From contig MRSX01000002.1 of assembly GCA_002631715.1 (NCBI GenBank), forward strand, positions 278,478 through 342,477: a DNA stretch of 64,000 nt. Reading direction: 5' to 3'. Below the pieces are notes generated by a model, which did not search any database, was not told the origin of the DNA, and saw nothing but the letters and a program-made list of their open reading frames with translations. Source of the stretch: Candidatus Porisulfidus sp. TsSOB. Lineage in GTDB: Bacteria; Pseudomonadota; Gammaproteobacteria; Poriferisulfidales; Poriferisulfidaceae. Positions 21,759-30,734 of this stretch are shown here, one piece after another (within the stretch, counting starts at the first letter, position 1; every line of letters starts with the position of its first letter). The position numbers were made by a program, and so were the translations under genes.

Positions 21759-24700
21759 GCGGGGACCTTCTGAAAGCGAGCCCGCAGGCTGGCCAGCCAT
21801 TGCCGGAAGTCGTCCATGATCAGATAGAAGCAGGGAAGGACCAACAAGATTAACACGGTGGCGAACACCAGCCCCACTCCCAGGCTGATCGCCATCGGCG
21901 CCAGGAACCGGGTTTGCCCGCTCGCGAAGAAGATCAACGGCGACACGCCGAAGAAGGTGGTGACGGTGGTCAACAGGATGGCGCGGAACCGTGCCCGGCT
22001 GCCAAGCAGCACCGCTTCGATTCGTTCATGGCCGCGTTGGCGAAGCTGCTTCACGAAATTGATCAGGATCAGAGAGTCGTTGACCACGACCCCGGCCAGC
22101 GCAAGCATGCCGATCAACGACAGAAACTGCAAATGGATCCCGGCAAAGTAATGGCCGACTACCACCCCGATCAGTGCGAACGGGATCGCGGCGATCACCA
22201 CCAGCGGGTCAAGCAGAGACCGGAATAAGGCGGCCAAGATGAAAAAGATGATCGCCAGTGCCGCGTAGGCGGCGCGTTTCATGTCGGCGACCGCGATGTC
22301 CGTCTCGCGTTTCTCGCCCAGGTAGATCATCTGGTAGTCGCTCAAGGACTGGAAGCGGTGGGCGAATTCGTCGTTCAGGAGCGTCAAGACGGCGCCTGGC
22401 GAGGTAATCGCCGGATCCACCTCGGCCGTGATGGTCGCCATCCGCTCGGCGTTGCGGCGTCGCACCGTGGACAGGCCCCGGGTCGTCGTAATGTCCGCCA
22501 CCTCGTCGAGATAGACGGTGCCGCTGTCCGTGGTGACGGGCAGGCGGTCGAAAGCCGCAGAGTCGTATCGCATCATGTGCGGGTACAGAACCCGGACCGG
22601 TACGCGCAAGTCGCCTTGGCTGATGTAGATCACCTTGGCGCCCTGATACCCCATGCGGACGGCGGTGCCGAGCTCGGTCTGGGTGATGCCGAGTTCCCGC
22701 CCGCGTGAATTCAGAGCGTATTGATATTCGATTTTCCCGGGCTCCAGGTCGTGCCGGACATCTTCGACGCCGGGAAGACGAGCCAGGTAGCTCCGGATCT
22801 GCTCGGCGTGATGCTGGAGAAGGCCGAGATCCGGTCCGATAACGCCGACCTCGATGTCGGCGCCAGCGGGGCCGGCCTGGTCGCTTTGGAAAACAATGCG
22901 CTGGATCCCCGGAACCGTCTTCAGTGCTGCCCGGACTTCATCTCGGACTTGCTCGGTCGTGCGTTCACGCACGCCCCGGTTCCGGAATTTCATGTTGATC
23001 AGGGGGGAGACGTAGGCCTCAATCCACCCATCCGGCGCTGGGTCGGTCAAGTTGACGCTGATCTGCACGTAGTGGCTGCTGACCGCATACTGGTCGAAAC
23101 CGATCATGTTCACGCCGACATTGGTTTGCAAACTCTTCAGTTCATGTGGCTCGACGACTTCGTAGATGACGTTTTCGACGCGCTCAGCTAGCGCGTCGGA
23201 GTCGGCAAGGCCGTAGGTGTTCGGGCCCTCGATATTGATGAGAAATCGATTGCTCTCTACATCGTCGAACTGGGTGTACGGCATCCGGGTGAACATGAAG
23301 GCCAGTGTGACAACAAGCACGCCGATTGTGGCGCTGGCGATCAAATAGCGGTTTTGAATGCTCCATTTGAGCAGGGAACGGTAGCGGTCCAGGAAGGCGT
23401 GCCAACGCTCCGTGTTGTGCTCGGTATGCCGTAATTTCAGGATTTCTGCAGCGTGGGAGGGCAGGATCAGGAAAGCTTCCAGCAGGGAGCCAGCCAGCGC
23501 CGCGACCACCACCACCGGGATCACTTCGATGAATTTGCCCAGGATGCCGGAGACGCCGAGCAGAGGGAGAAACGCCGCAATGGTGGTGAAGATCGAAGCC
23601 AGCACCGGCCACATGACTTCCCGCGCGCCAATATAAGCGGCCTCGTGCGCTTCCATCCCCTCCTCCATGTGGCGGTGGGTGTTTTCAGAGATGATGATGG
23701 CATCGTCCACAACCAGCCCGAGCACGACCAGGAACGCGAACATGCTGACCATGTTGATGCTGTACCCGAGCAGCGACATTACGATGACGGCGGTCAGCAT
23801 GGCCACGGGAATTCCCATCGCGGTAATCAGGGCCATCCGGAAGTTGAGGAGGAAATAGAGCGAGAAGAGCAGCAGCACCAGCGCCACCATGCCGGAAGCC
23901 TGGACAGTGTTGACGCGGGTTTCGATCAACCGGGACATGTCCATGAAAAAACTGGCTTGCACGCCTTCGGGCGGCACAAATTGCGCAATCTCCTCGCGGA
24001 CCCGGGTGGTTACCTCGTAGGTAGAAGCGTGGGCGCTCTTGGAAATAGTCATGTTGACGGCCGGCATCCCGTTGAACCGGCCCATGGTGGTCGGTTCTTC
24101 CAGTTGCATGGAGACCTGGCCCAAATCGCGAATCCGCAATTGGCCGCCTTGCGCGTTGTGTCGCACCACGACTTCCCCAATCGCCTCGACGCTTTCCGCG
24201 CCCATACCACGCAACAGGATCTCGCCTTCAGTGCTGCGGATAATGCCGCTTGGCGTATCGCGCAGGTTGCCGCGCAATGCTGCAGTGATCTCGGCCAAAG
24301 TCACCCCGCGTGCAGCCAGCTCGTGCGGATCCAGTTCCACCCACATTTCCCAGTCCCGCTTGCCAGTCACGCCGACGCCGGAAACCCCGGGAATCTGTTG
24401 CAGGTTCCGCCGCAGTTCGTCGGCTACGTCGTACATTAGCGACATTGGCGCTTCACCGTGCAGGGCGATGCTGATGACCGGGATCAGATGCTTGAGTCGG
24501 CTGACCTGCGGGATGTCGGCGTCTTCCGGAAAATCCTCAATGGCATCGATCTCGGTGCGCATCTCGCGCAGCAATTCGTCCGGATCGGCACCCTCCAGAA
24601 GCTTGTACTGGATGGTGGACAGGCCTTCCTGTGAGCGTGAAGTGACGGAATCGATGTCAACGAGAAAATCCAGAGCCTCCTCAATCGGGATGGTGATCTG

Positions 24701-24877
24701 GCGTTCGACCTCTTCCGGCGAGGCGCCCTCGAAGGTGGTGCGAACCTGAAGAATGTCGCGGTCGAAGGTGGGGAACACCTCCTGCGGCATGGAATGCCAA
24801 GCCAGCAATCCCAGCACCAGCACCAGTGCCAGCACCAAGTTGACCAGTAGCGGATTGTGCAGCGAGAAACGGATCAT
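21755..24877 (-). CDS. RND family efflux transporter, inner-membrane pump
   Basis: The 1040-residue protein is a resistance-nodulation-division pump with 12 predicted helices and two large periplasmic loops. It is driven by proton influx and works with a membrane-fusion protein and an outer-membrane channel. The paired aspartates of the proton relay are visible in LGLVVDDAIIISEN near residue 407. The N-terminus (FSLHNPLLVNLVLALVLVLG) is the first helix. The gene overlaps its membrane-fusion partner upstream and a small periplasmic protein gene downstream. The substrate cannot be read from sequence. Confidence 0.93.
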   Translation of the reverse strand: MIRFSLHNPLLVNLVLALVLVLGLLAWHSMPQEVFPTFDRDILQVRTTFEGASPEEVERQITIPIEEALDFLVDIDSVTSRSQEGLSTIQYKLLEGADPDELLREMRTEIDAIEDFPEDADIPQVSRLKHLIPVISIALHGEAPMSLMYDVADELRRNLQQIPGVSGVGVTGKRDWEMWVELDPHELAARGVTLAEITAALRGNLRDTPSGIIRSTEGEILLRGMGAESVEAIGEVVVRHNAQGGQLRIRDLGQVSMQLEEPTTMGRFNGMPAVNMTISKSAHASTYEVTTRVREEIAQFVPPEGVQASFFMDMSRLIETRVNTVQASGMVALVLLLFSLYFLLNFRMALITAMGIPVAMLTAVIVMSLLGYSINMVSMFAFLVVLGLVVDDAIIISENTHRHMEEGMEAHEAAYIGAREVMWPVLASIFTTIAAFLPLLGVSGILGKFIEVIPVVVVAALAGSLLEAFLILPSHAAEILKLRHTEHNTERWHAFLDRYRSLLKWSIQNRYLIASATIGVLVVTLAFMFTRMPYTQFDDVESNRFLINIEGPNTYGLADSDALAERVENVIYEVVEPHELKSLQTNVGVNMIGFDQYAVSSHYVQISVNLTDPAPDGWIEAYVSPLINMKFRNRGVRERTTEQVRDEVRAALKTVPGIQRIVFQSDQAGPAGADIEVGVIGPDLGLLQHHAEQIRSYLARLPGVEDVRHDLEPGKIEYQYALNSRGRELGITQTELGTAVRMGYQGAKVIYISQGDLRVPVRVLYPHMMRYDSAAFDRLPVTTDSGTVYLDEVADITTTRGLSTVRRRNAERMATITAEVDPAITSPGAVLTLLNDEFAHRFQSLSDYQMIYLGEKRETDIAVADMKRAAYAALAIIFFILAALFRSLLDPLVVIAAIPFALIGVVVGHYFAGIHLQFLSLIGMLALAGVVVNDSLILINFVKQLRQRGHERIEAVLLGSRARFRAILLTTVTTFFGVSPLIFFASGQTRFLAPMAISLGVGLVFATVLILLVLPCFYLIMDDFRQWLASLRARFQKVPA

Positions 24878-26097
24878 GGCATCCGTTCGCGTACGCGGAT
24901 GGGACGCCGGACATCCATGGCCGCGGCGTCACGGGCGACGATTTGGTCTCCTTCCTCCAATTCCGATTCGATCACCTGCCAGGAACCGACGCGGGGTCCG
25001 GGCGTAACCGCGATGCGCTGCAGCGACTGCCCCTCGATACGGAACACGGCTTGGCCGGCCGCATCCACTCGCAGAGCCTCCACAGGCACCACCAGCGCAC
25101 TCCGGATGACCGGCAATGGTAGCTGGGCGACAGCCAATTGCCCCGGGGCGGCACGGTCGCCGGGGATCCGGATGCGAACCGCATGCGTGAAGGTGCGCGG
25201 ATCCGGGTCAGTCTGCAGGGCAACCAAAATGCCGGGGTGTTTTTCTTTTCCGGTCTTCACCGTGACTTCCTGGTTGAGTTCCAATGCAAGGGCGGTGGCG
25301 CCGTCGACTTCCACATAGAAGTCCAGTTCCGTCACATCGACCACGGAAACCACCGTCTGGTCGCCGGTAATGCGGTCGCCGACTTCGGCGAGCACGGTGT
25401 TGACGCGTCCGTCGAAGGGCGCGGTCAGCCGGGTTCGGGCAAGATCCCGGCGGGCCTGGTCGAATTTTGCTTGCTTCAACGCGAGACGCTGTTCGCCCGT
25501 CTCGACCGAGTGCGTCAGCTCGGCCACCCGCGATTCCAGTTCGGTGAGTTTCTGTTCGGCGGCGTTGAGCGAAGACTGCGAGAGCAGCGAACGCTCGCCG
25601 AGCCGTATATGACGTGTAACTTCCTCCCGCTGCAATTCGCGATGTCGGGTCGCCTGTTCCAGCTGGACCCGGTCCCGCTCGATGCCGCTTTCCTCCAGGC
25701 GCAATTCCGCCTCGGCGGTGCGCACCCGGTCTTTTAAATCCCGGTCGTCGAGAATCAGTAGCGTGTCGCCGGCGGAAACGGTTATTCCGGGCTCGGCCGC
25801 GCGATGCAGCAACTGGCCCGAGACTTCAAAGCGCAGTGCCGTGCTGCGGCGTGGTTGCAAACGGCCCGTAAAAGTGGCATGCGGCGCGATGTCCTTCCGC
25901 ACCACCGTGTACGCCTCCACTGTGAGGCTTGGCAGGTCGGTCAGGACTGCTTCCGGCTGCGGCGCGGTGGCAACCAAAGCGTAGGCCGTGAAGCCGAACA
26001 GGCCAAGGATGCCTATGGACCACAGCCCTTGCCGCCTCGATGGAAAAAACCGGCGCAATCGGCTATGCGAATTGTCGGAGGGTGTGAGGGGAGACAC
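24874..26097 (-). CDS. RND efflux membrane-fusion (periplasmic adaptor) protein
   Basis: The 407-residue protein has an N-terminal membrane anchor (about residues 23-41), a barrel-sandwich hybrid domain split by a long coiled-coil hairpin (about 110-190, glutamate/arginine/leucine rich), and a beta-barrel domain. The LTAPFDGRVNTVLAEVGD segment near residue 210 is the lipoyl-like half motif of this family. No ATG fits. I chose GTG at 26097 because it leaves a 70-base gap to lptD, whereas the next upstream ATG at 26187 would overlap lptD. The gene is divergent from lptD. Confidence 0.85.
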   Translation of the reverse strand: MSPLTPSDNSHSRLRRFFPSRRQGLWSIGILGLFGFTAYALVATAPQPEAVLTDLPSLTVEAYTVVRKDIAPHATFTGRLQPRRSTALRFEVSGQLLHRAAEPGITVSAGDTLLILDDRDLKDRVRTAEAELRLEESGIERDRVQLEQATRHRELQREEVTRHIRLGERSLLSQSSLNAAEQKLTELESRVAELTHSVETGEQRLALKQAKFDQARRDLARTRLTAPFDGRVNTVLAEVGDRITGDQTVVSVVDVTELDFYVEVDGATALALELNQEVTVKTGKEKHPGILVALQTDPDPRTFTHAVRIRIPGDRAAPGQLAVAQLPLPVIRSALVVPVEALRVDAAGQAVFRIEGQSLQRIAVTPGPRVGSWQVIESELEEGDQIVARDAAAMDVRRPIRVRERMP

Positions 26098-26167
26098 GAT
26101 AAGGTCGGGCTGCAGGGCGAGACAGTAGAATACACTATCTGCGGCATCGGACCGCAAGGTTGTTTTT

Positions 26168-28450
26168 ATGCTGATTTTCCACCGCATCTTGCTTTCTTTG
26201 GCCTTGGGGGCTTGGGTGGCAGGAGCGGGAGCCCAAGATTCTCTGCCGCTTCCAGAACCGCTGCAACCGGCGCACTGCGGACCGATCGAAATCGGCGCGG
26301 AGGCTGGTGGAGACGGAGAGCTCGAACTGGAGGCCGGGCAGATGAAGCGCGAGGGCGATCGGGTTGAATTGAGTTCGGATGTCCGAGTGCGCCACGGTGC
26401 CTTGCATGCCAGCGCGGACACCGTGGTGATCAACCAAGAGCAGGAACGCGCTTCCTTCAGCAGCGGGGTCCGCATGAGCGGGCCGGGAGTGGCGCTGGAG
26501 GCCGAGCAGGCGGAATTGGAATATGGACAGAACCGAGCGGAAGCCACCAATGCCCGCTACCGTCTGAGCGGTGGCGCGACGGGCCGGGCTCAGAAGTTGA
26601 CTCGGGCACCGGACGGCGTGGTGGAGGCTGACGGGGCAAGTTATTCGACTTGTGCACTGGAAAATCCGGCCTGGAGCCTACAGGCGGAAAACATCAAAAT
26701 TGATCCGAACGAGGGGCAGGGCGAGGCGCGCAATGCCGTGCTCCGGGTGGGCTCGGTACCTGTGATGACGTTGCCCTGGGTCGGCTTCCCGGTTGGCAAT
26801 GCGCGGAAAAGCGGCTGGTTGATGCCGGAAATCGGAACTTCTGACGATCTGGGCTACTCTCTGGAACTGCCGTACTACTTCAACCTTGCCCCGCACTACG
26901 ATGCGGTGCTGTCGGCCCGGTACATGGGCAGACGAGGCTTCCAGATCAAGCCGAGCGGTCGCTATCGGACGCACCACGGGGCCGGAACAGTCAGCACCGA
27001 ATACCTGAGCGACAACGAATCGGACGACGACCGCTACCTGCTGCATTGGCGGCACAATGCGGTTCGCCCGAACGGCTGGGATTACCAAGTGAACTACACG
27101 AACGTGTCCGATGGCGCCTACCTGGAGGACTTCAGTTCAGGCATTCACGGCCTGTCGACAACCCGGCTGCGTCAGGAGGCCCGCGTGGCTTGGCGTTCCG
27201 ACAACTGGACCGTCAGTGCTGCCATGACCGGGAGCGATCCGCTCAAAGGCCGGAGTGAACAGTGGGATCGGTTGCCTCAGGTGCGCGCTGCGGGCTCTTT
27301 TCGCATACCGTCAACTGGACTGGTTTTGTCGCCGATGCTAGCGGTGGACGTGTTCAGAGGCGATCTGGACGCAGTGGATGTATTCGAAGGCGACTTGGAT
27401 GCACGGCATGTCGAGGGCGAACGCTACGATGCAGGACTGACGATTTCACGGGGTTTCGCTGGGGCCGGATGGCAGGTGACATCCCGCCTGCAGTGGCGTC
27501 ACACGCAGTACGATCTGGATTACTCCGACGCAAGGAAAAAGAAAGCGGCAGATATGGACGAGAAACTAGATCGAACACCAAGCCGGACCCTGCCGATCTT
27601 CAGTATCGATGGCCGGATGCGCTTCGAGCGGCAACTGGAGAATGGCGCCCTGCAGACGCTGGAGCCGCAGGTCTTCTACCTCAACCGCCAGCGCCGCGAC
27701 CATTCGGACATTCCGGACTTCGATTCCCGGCGATTTGAGCTTGACTACGATGCCCTGTTCCGGGGTGCCCGGGCTGCCGGGCGCGACCGGATCGGCGGCG
27801 CCGACCTTGTGGCAACCGGGCTTACGACGCGGGTAATCGACCCGGTTTCCGGTTATCTCAAGTTGCGGGCGCAAGTCGGGCGGATCTGGTATTTCCGCTC
27901 GCCGGGTGGCCTAATCAAGGGAGGCGAGGGCGACAATTCGAAGTCTGCTTGGGCCGCACAGGTGGAGTGGCGACCGGCGCCGCAGCTTCAAATCCGCTCC
28001 GCGCTCCGCTACGATCCGGGCCGAGAAGGCAACGACACTACATGGGCCTCCCACATGATCGGTTGGGACGGCAAAAACGACGAACGCCTTCAGGCGCGCT
28101 ACATTCGCCGAGCCGGAGACGTGGAATATATCGGGGAGCCAGCGCTGGAGCAGGCGGACGTACAGGCGTTGCTGCCATTGGGTCAAAACTGGCAGTTGGC
28201 CGTGCGTTACCGCTATGACTTGCGCGAAGGCCGCGACCTGGAACTGCTGTCCGCCTTGGAATACCAAGGGTGCTGCATGACGGTCGGCATTGGCGCATGG
28301 AAAGTGCGGCGTGAGTCAGGGCTGCCGGGCGAGGAGTACGAGAACCGCATAATGTTGCAGGTTCGTTTCCATGGTTTGGCGGGATTTGGCGAAGATATTA
28401 CGGCTCGCATGCATCGGGAACTGGATGGGGAGCCAGCGTGGTCACATTGA
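26168..28450 (+). CDS. lptD: LPS-assembly protein LptD
   Basis: LptD is the outer-membrane barrel that inserts lipopolysaccharide with LptE. The 760-residue protein has a signal peptide (residues 1-22), an OstA/LptA-like N-terminal domain (about 45-160) and a large C-terminal barrel. The four cysteines that form the paired disulfides in E. coli LptD have counterparts here: C37, C162 and the adjacent C702-C703. A TAGAAT/TACACT region at 26126-26136 may be the promoter. It starts the lptD-surA-pdxA operon. Confidence 0.94.
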   Translation: MLIFHRILLSLALGAWVAGAGAQDSLPLPEPLQPAHCGPIEIGAEAGGDGELELEAGQMKREGDRVELSSDVRVRHGALHASADTVVINQEQERASFSSGVRMSGPGVALEAEQAELEYGQNRAEATNARYRLSGGATGRAQKLTRAPDGVVEADGASYSTCALENPAWSLQAENIKIDPNEGQGEARNAVLRVGSVPVMTLPWVGFPVGNARKSGWLMPEIGTSDDLGYSLELPYYFNLAPHYDAVLSARYMGRRGFQIKPSGRYRTHHGAGTVSTEYLSDNESDDDRYLLHWRHNAVRPNGWDYQVNYTNVSDGAYLEDFSSGIHGLSTTRLRQEARVAWRSDNWTVSAAMTGSDPLKGRSEQWDRLPQVRAAGSFRIPSTGLVLSPMLAVDVFRGDLDAVDVFEGDLDARHVEGERYDAGLTISRGFAGAGWQVTSRLQWRHTQYDLDYSDARKKKAADMDEKLDRTPSRTLPIFSIDGRMRFERQLENGALQTLEPQVFYLNRQRRDHSDIPDFDSRRFELDYDALFRGARAAGRDRIGGADLVATGLTTRVIDPVSGYLKLRAQVGRIWYFRSPGGLIKGGEGDNSKSAWAAQVEWRPAPQLQIRSALRYDPGREGNDTTWASHMIGWDGKNDERLQARYIRRAGDVEYIGEPALEQADVQALLPLGQNWQLAVRYRYDLREGRDLELLSALEYQGCCMTVGIGAWKVRRESGLPGEEYENRIMLQVRFHGLAGFGEDITARMHRELDGEPAWSH

Positions 28451-29727
28451 TCCGCTGTACGGCCGTGGTTCTGGCGTTGAGTGCCGGGGCCGCGACGGCA
28501 GAACTTCTGGATCAAGTCGTGGTGGTGGTTGAGGAAGACATCATCACCCAATCGGAACTTGAAGAGCGCGTCAGGATCATCGGAAAACAGATTCAGCAAG
28601 GCGGGATGCCGATGCCGCCGCAGAGCCAGTTGATGGCTCAGGTTCTGGAATACATGGTGGTGGCTCGGTTGCAGATACAGTTTGCCGAGAAGCGCGGGAT
28701 TTCCCTGCCTCCTGACGCGGTGCTGAAGGAAATCCAGACAATGGCATCACGTAACGGAATGGATCCTCGCCAATTCCAGCGGCAGATTGAACGGGAGGGA
28801 ATCCGCTTCGAAAGCTTTTACAGCTATCTTTACGAACAATTACTGACTCAGCATGTGCAGCAGATCGAATCTCGCCGCCTGGTTCGCGTGACCGAAGACG
28901 AGATAAATAATTTTCTCCGGCTGCATGCAGACCGCCTCCAGACCGACAATCGATATCGGTTGAATCACATACTGGTTACAGCTTCAAGGCAGATGACCCT
29001 TGAGGAGCAGATGCAGATTCAGGCCAAGGTCCAGGCTTTAGCTGGGCGGGTTCGTGGTGGAGAGGGCTTCAGCAGCCTTGCCCTGACCGAATCGGATGGT
29101 CGCAATGCCCTCAGCGGAGGCGATCTCGGCTGGCGAGTTGAGGCAGAACTGCCGAGTTTCGCCGCAGATGCGATTGTCAAGTTGGAAATCGGGGAAGTGA
29201 CGGATCCGCTCCGAAGCCCCAGCGGCTTTCACTTATTCTATCTGGCGGACAAGGAAGGTGGGGAACAAGTCATGGTGAATCAGACCCGTTCACGTCACAT
29301 CCTGATTCGCACCAACGCCCTCGTTGACAACAGGGAAGCACTCGCCCAGCTCGATACGCTGAAAGACCGAATTGAAGGGGGTGACCATTTCGAGGATCTG
29401 GCCCGCTCACGCTCAGATGACATCGCCTCGGCCGCAGATGGGGGAAACTTGGGGTGGACTTCGCCAGGGATGCTAGACCCTTATTTTGAGGAACAAATGA
29501 ATCGGTTGGAAATCAACGAGATAAGTGAACCGTTCCAAACTTCGTTCGGTTGGCATATCGTCCAGGTTCTGGAACGCCGCCGAGTGGACGAGACCGAATC
29601 GACCTTGCGCACGCGCGCACTGAACCACCTCGCCCGTTCGCGAGTCAACGACGAGATCGAAATTTGGCTTCGGCGAATGTTGAACAATTCCTATGTCCGC
29701 TACATGAACGAGGAGCAGGGTGTCTGA
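28438..29727 (+). CDS. surA: Periplasmic chaperone and peptidyl-prolyl isomerase SurA
   Basis: SurA escorts outer-membrane proteins through the periplasm. The 429-residue product has a signal peptide (about residues 1-21), a helical N-terminal chaperone region, and two parvulin domains (about 170-270 and 285-385). The second carries ARSRSDDIASAADGGNLGW, a typical parvulin loop. The start is GTG at 28438 and overlaps the last 13 bases of lptD. The end overlaps pdxA. Confidence 0.95.
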   Translation: MVTLIRCTAVVLALSAGAATAELLDQVVVVVEEDIITQSELEERVRIIGKQIQQGGMPMPPQSQLMAQVLEYMVVARLQIQFAEKRGISLPPDAVLKEIQTMASRNGMDPRQFQRQIEREGIRFESFYSYLYEQLLTQHVQQIESRRLVRVTEDEINNFLRLHADRLQTDNRYRLNHILVTASRQMTLEEQMQIQAKVQALAGRVRGGEGFSSLALTESDGRNALSGGDLGWRVEAELPSFAADAIVKLEIGEVTDPLRSPSGFHLFYLADKEGGEQVMVNQTRSRHILIRTNALVDNREALAQLDTLKDRIEGGDHFEDLARSRSDDIASAADGGNLGWTSPGMLDPYFEEQMNRLEINEISEPFQTSFGWHIVQVLERRRVDETESTLRTRALNHLARSRVNDEIEIWLRRMLNNSYVRYMNEEQGV

Positions 29728-30706
29728 ACTGCGCATAGCAGTAACCGCGGGCGAACCCGGCGGAATCGGACCGGACCTGCTGCTGGCATTGGCGCAAAGA
29801 GAAAACCCTGCGCGTTGCGTCGTATTCGCGGATCCAGACCTTCTCAGGCAGCGCGCCAAAGAGCTTGGGCAAGCGGTTCAAATCGTGGAGTATCGCCCGG
29901 ATGCGGTTCCACCGCCGGATGCGCTGGAAGTTCGCCCCATTCCAATGCAGGGTCAGGCCCGACCGGGAGTCGCCGAGGCGCGGTTTGCTCCGTACGTTTT
30001 GGAAAGCATCACTGAAGCCGGGCAGGCTTGCTTGGACGGGACATTCGATGCGCTGGTGACCGGTCCGGTGCAAAAAAGCGCCTTGCTGGCCGCAGGCCTT
30101 CCATTCCGGGGCCATACGGAATATCTGGCTGAGCAGGCGCGCAGTGAACCGGTTATGCTGTTGATCGCGGGATCACTGCGTGTCGCGTTGGCCACCACGC
30201 ATCTCCCGTTGGCCGAGGTGCCGGGGGCTGTGACCCGGGAACGCCTCGTCAGCATCTTGGAAATTCTGGTTGCCGGGCTTCAATCGAGATTCGGCTTGGC
30301 TCAGCCAAAGATTCGCGTACTGGGGCTCAACCCCCACGCTGGTGAAGGCGGACATTTCGGTCGCGAAGAGCAGGAAGTCATCGCACCGGCCGTCGAGGCA
30401 TTCTGCCAGCGCGGCCATCAGATGGAAGGACCGGTTTCGGCGGATACTGCTTTTGTCGAACGGGAAGGGATCGATGCATTTCTTGCCATGTACCACGATC
30501 AAGGGCTCCCGGTGCTCAAGACGCTCGGGTTCGGGCGAGCCGTGAATGTGACCCTGGGGCTGCCATACGTGCGCACTTCGGTTGATCATGGCACCGCCTT
30601 GGATCTCGCGGGAACCGGTCGAGCCGATCCGGGCAGCCTGTTCGAGGCCGTCGACTGTGCGGCGCAGCAGGTGCGTGCTGCTCGCCACTGGGCGGAAGCG
30701 GCATGA
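29720..30706 (+). CDS. pdxA: 4-hydroxythreonine-4-phosphate dehydrogenase
   Basis: PdxA oxidises 4-phosphohydroxy-L-threonine in the DXP-dependent pyridoxal phosphate pathway. The 328-residue protein shows TAGEPGGIGPDL near residue 10, GHTEYLAE near 132 (metal ligand His), LNPHAGEGG near 205 and MYHDQGLPVLK near 257 (metal ligand His). The GTG start at 29720 lies inside the end of surA and is preceded by GAGGAG. In relatives rsmA follows directly; here a restriction module intervenes. Confidence 0.95.
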   Translation: MSELRIAVTAGEPGGIGPDLLLALAQRENPARCVVFADPDLLRQRAKELGQAVQIVEYRPDAVPPPDALEVRPIPMQGQARPGVAEARFAPYVLESITEAGQACLDGTFDALVTGPVQKSALLAAGLPFRGHTEYLAEQARSEPVMLLIAGSLRVALATTHLPLAEVPGAVTRERLVSILEILVAGLQSRFGLAQPKIRVLGLNPHAGEGGHFGREEQEVIAPAVEAFCQRGHQMEGPVSADTAFVEREGIDAFLAMYHDQGLPVLKTLGFGRAVNVTLGLPYVRTSVDHGTALDLAGTGRADPGSLFEAVDCAAQQVRAARHWAEAA

Positions 30707-30734
30707 ATTCCGCTAACTGAGGAGAAAAATTCCA

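Noticed and set aside
27342-27400. Short in-gene duplication in lptD (two similar VDVFxGDLDA stretches)
   Set aside because: It lies in a variable loop of the barrel with the reading frame intact and shows no sign of a mobile or regulatory element.
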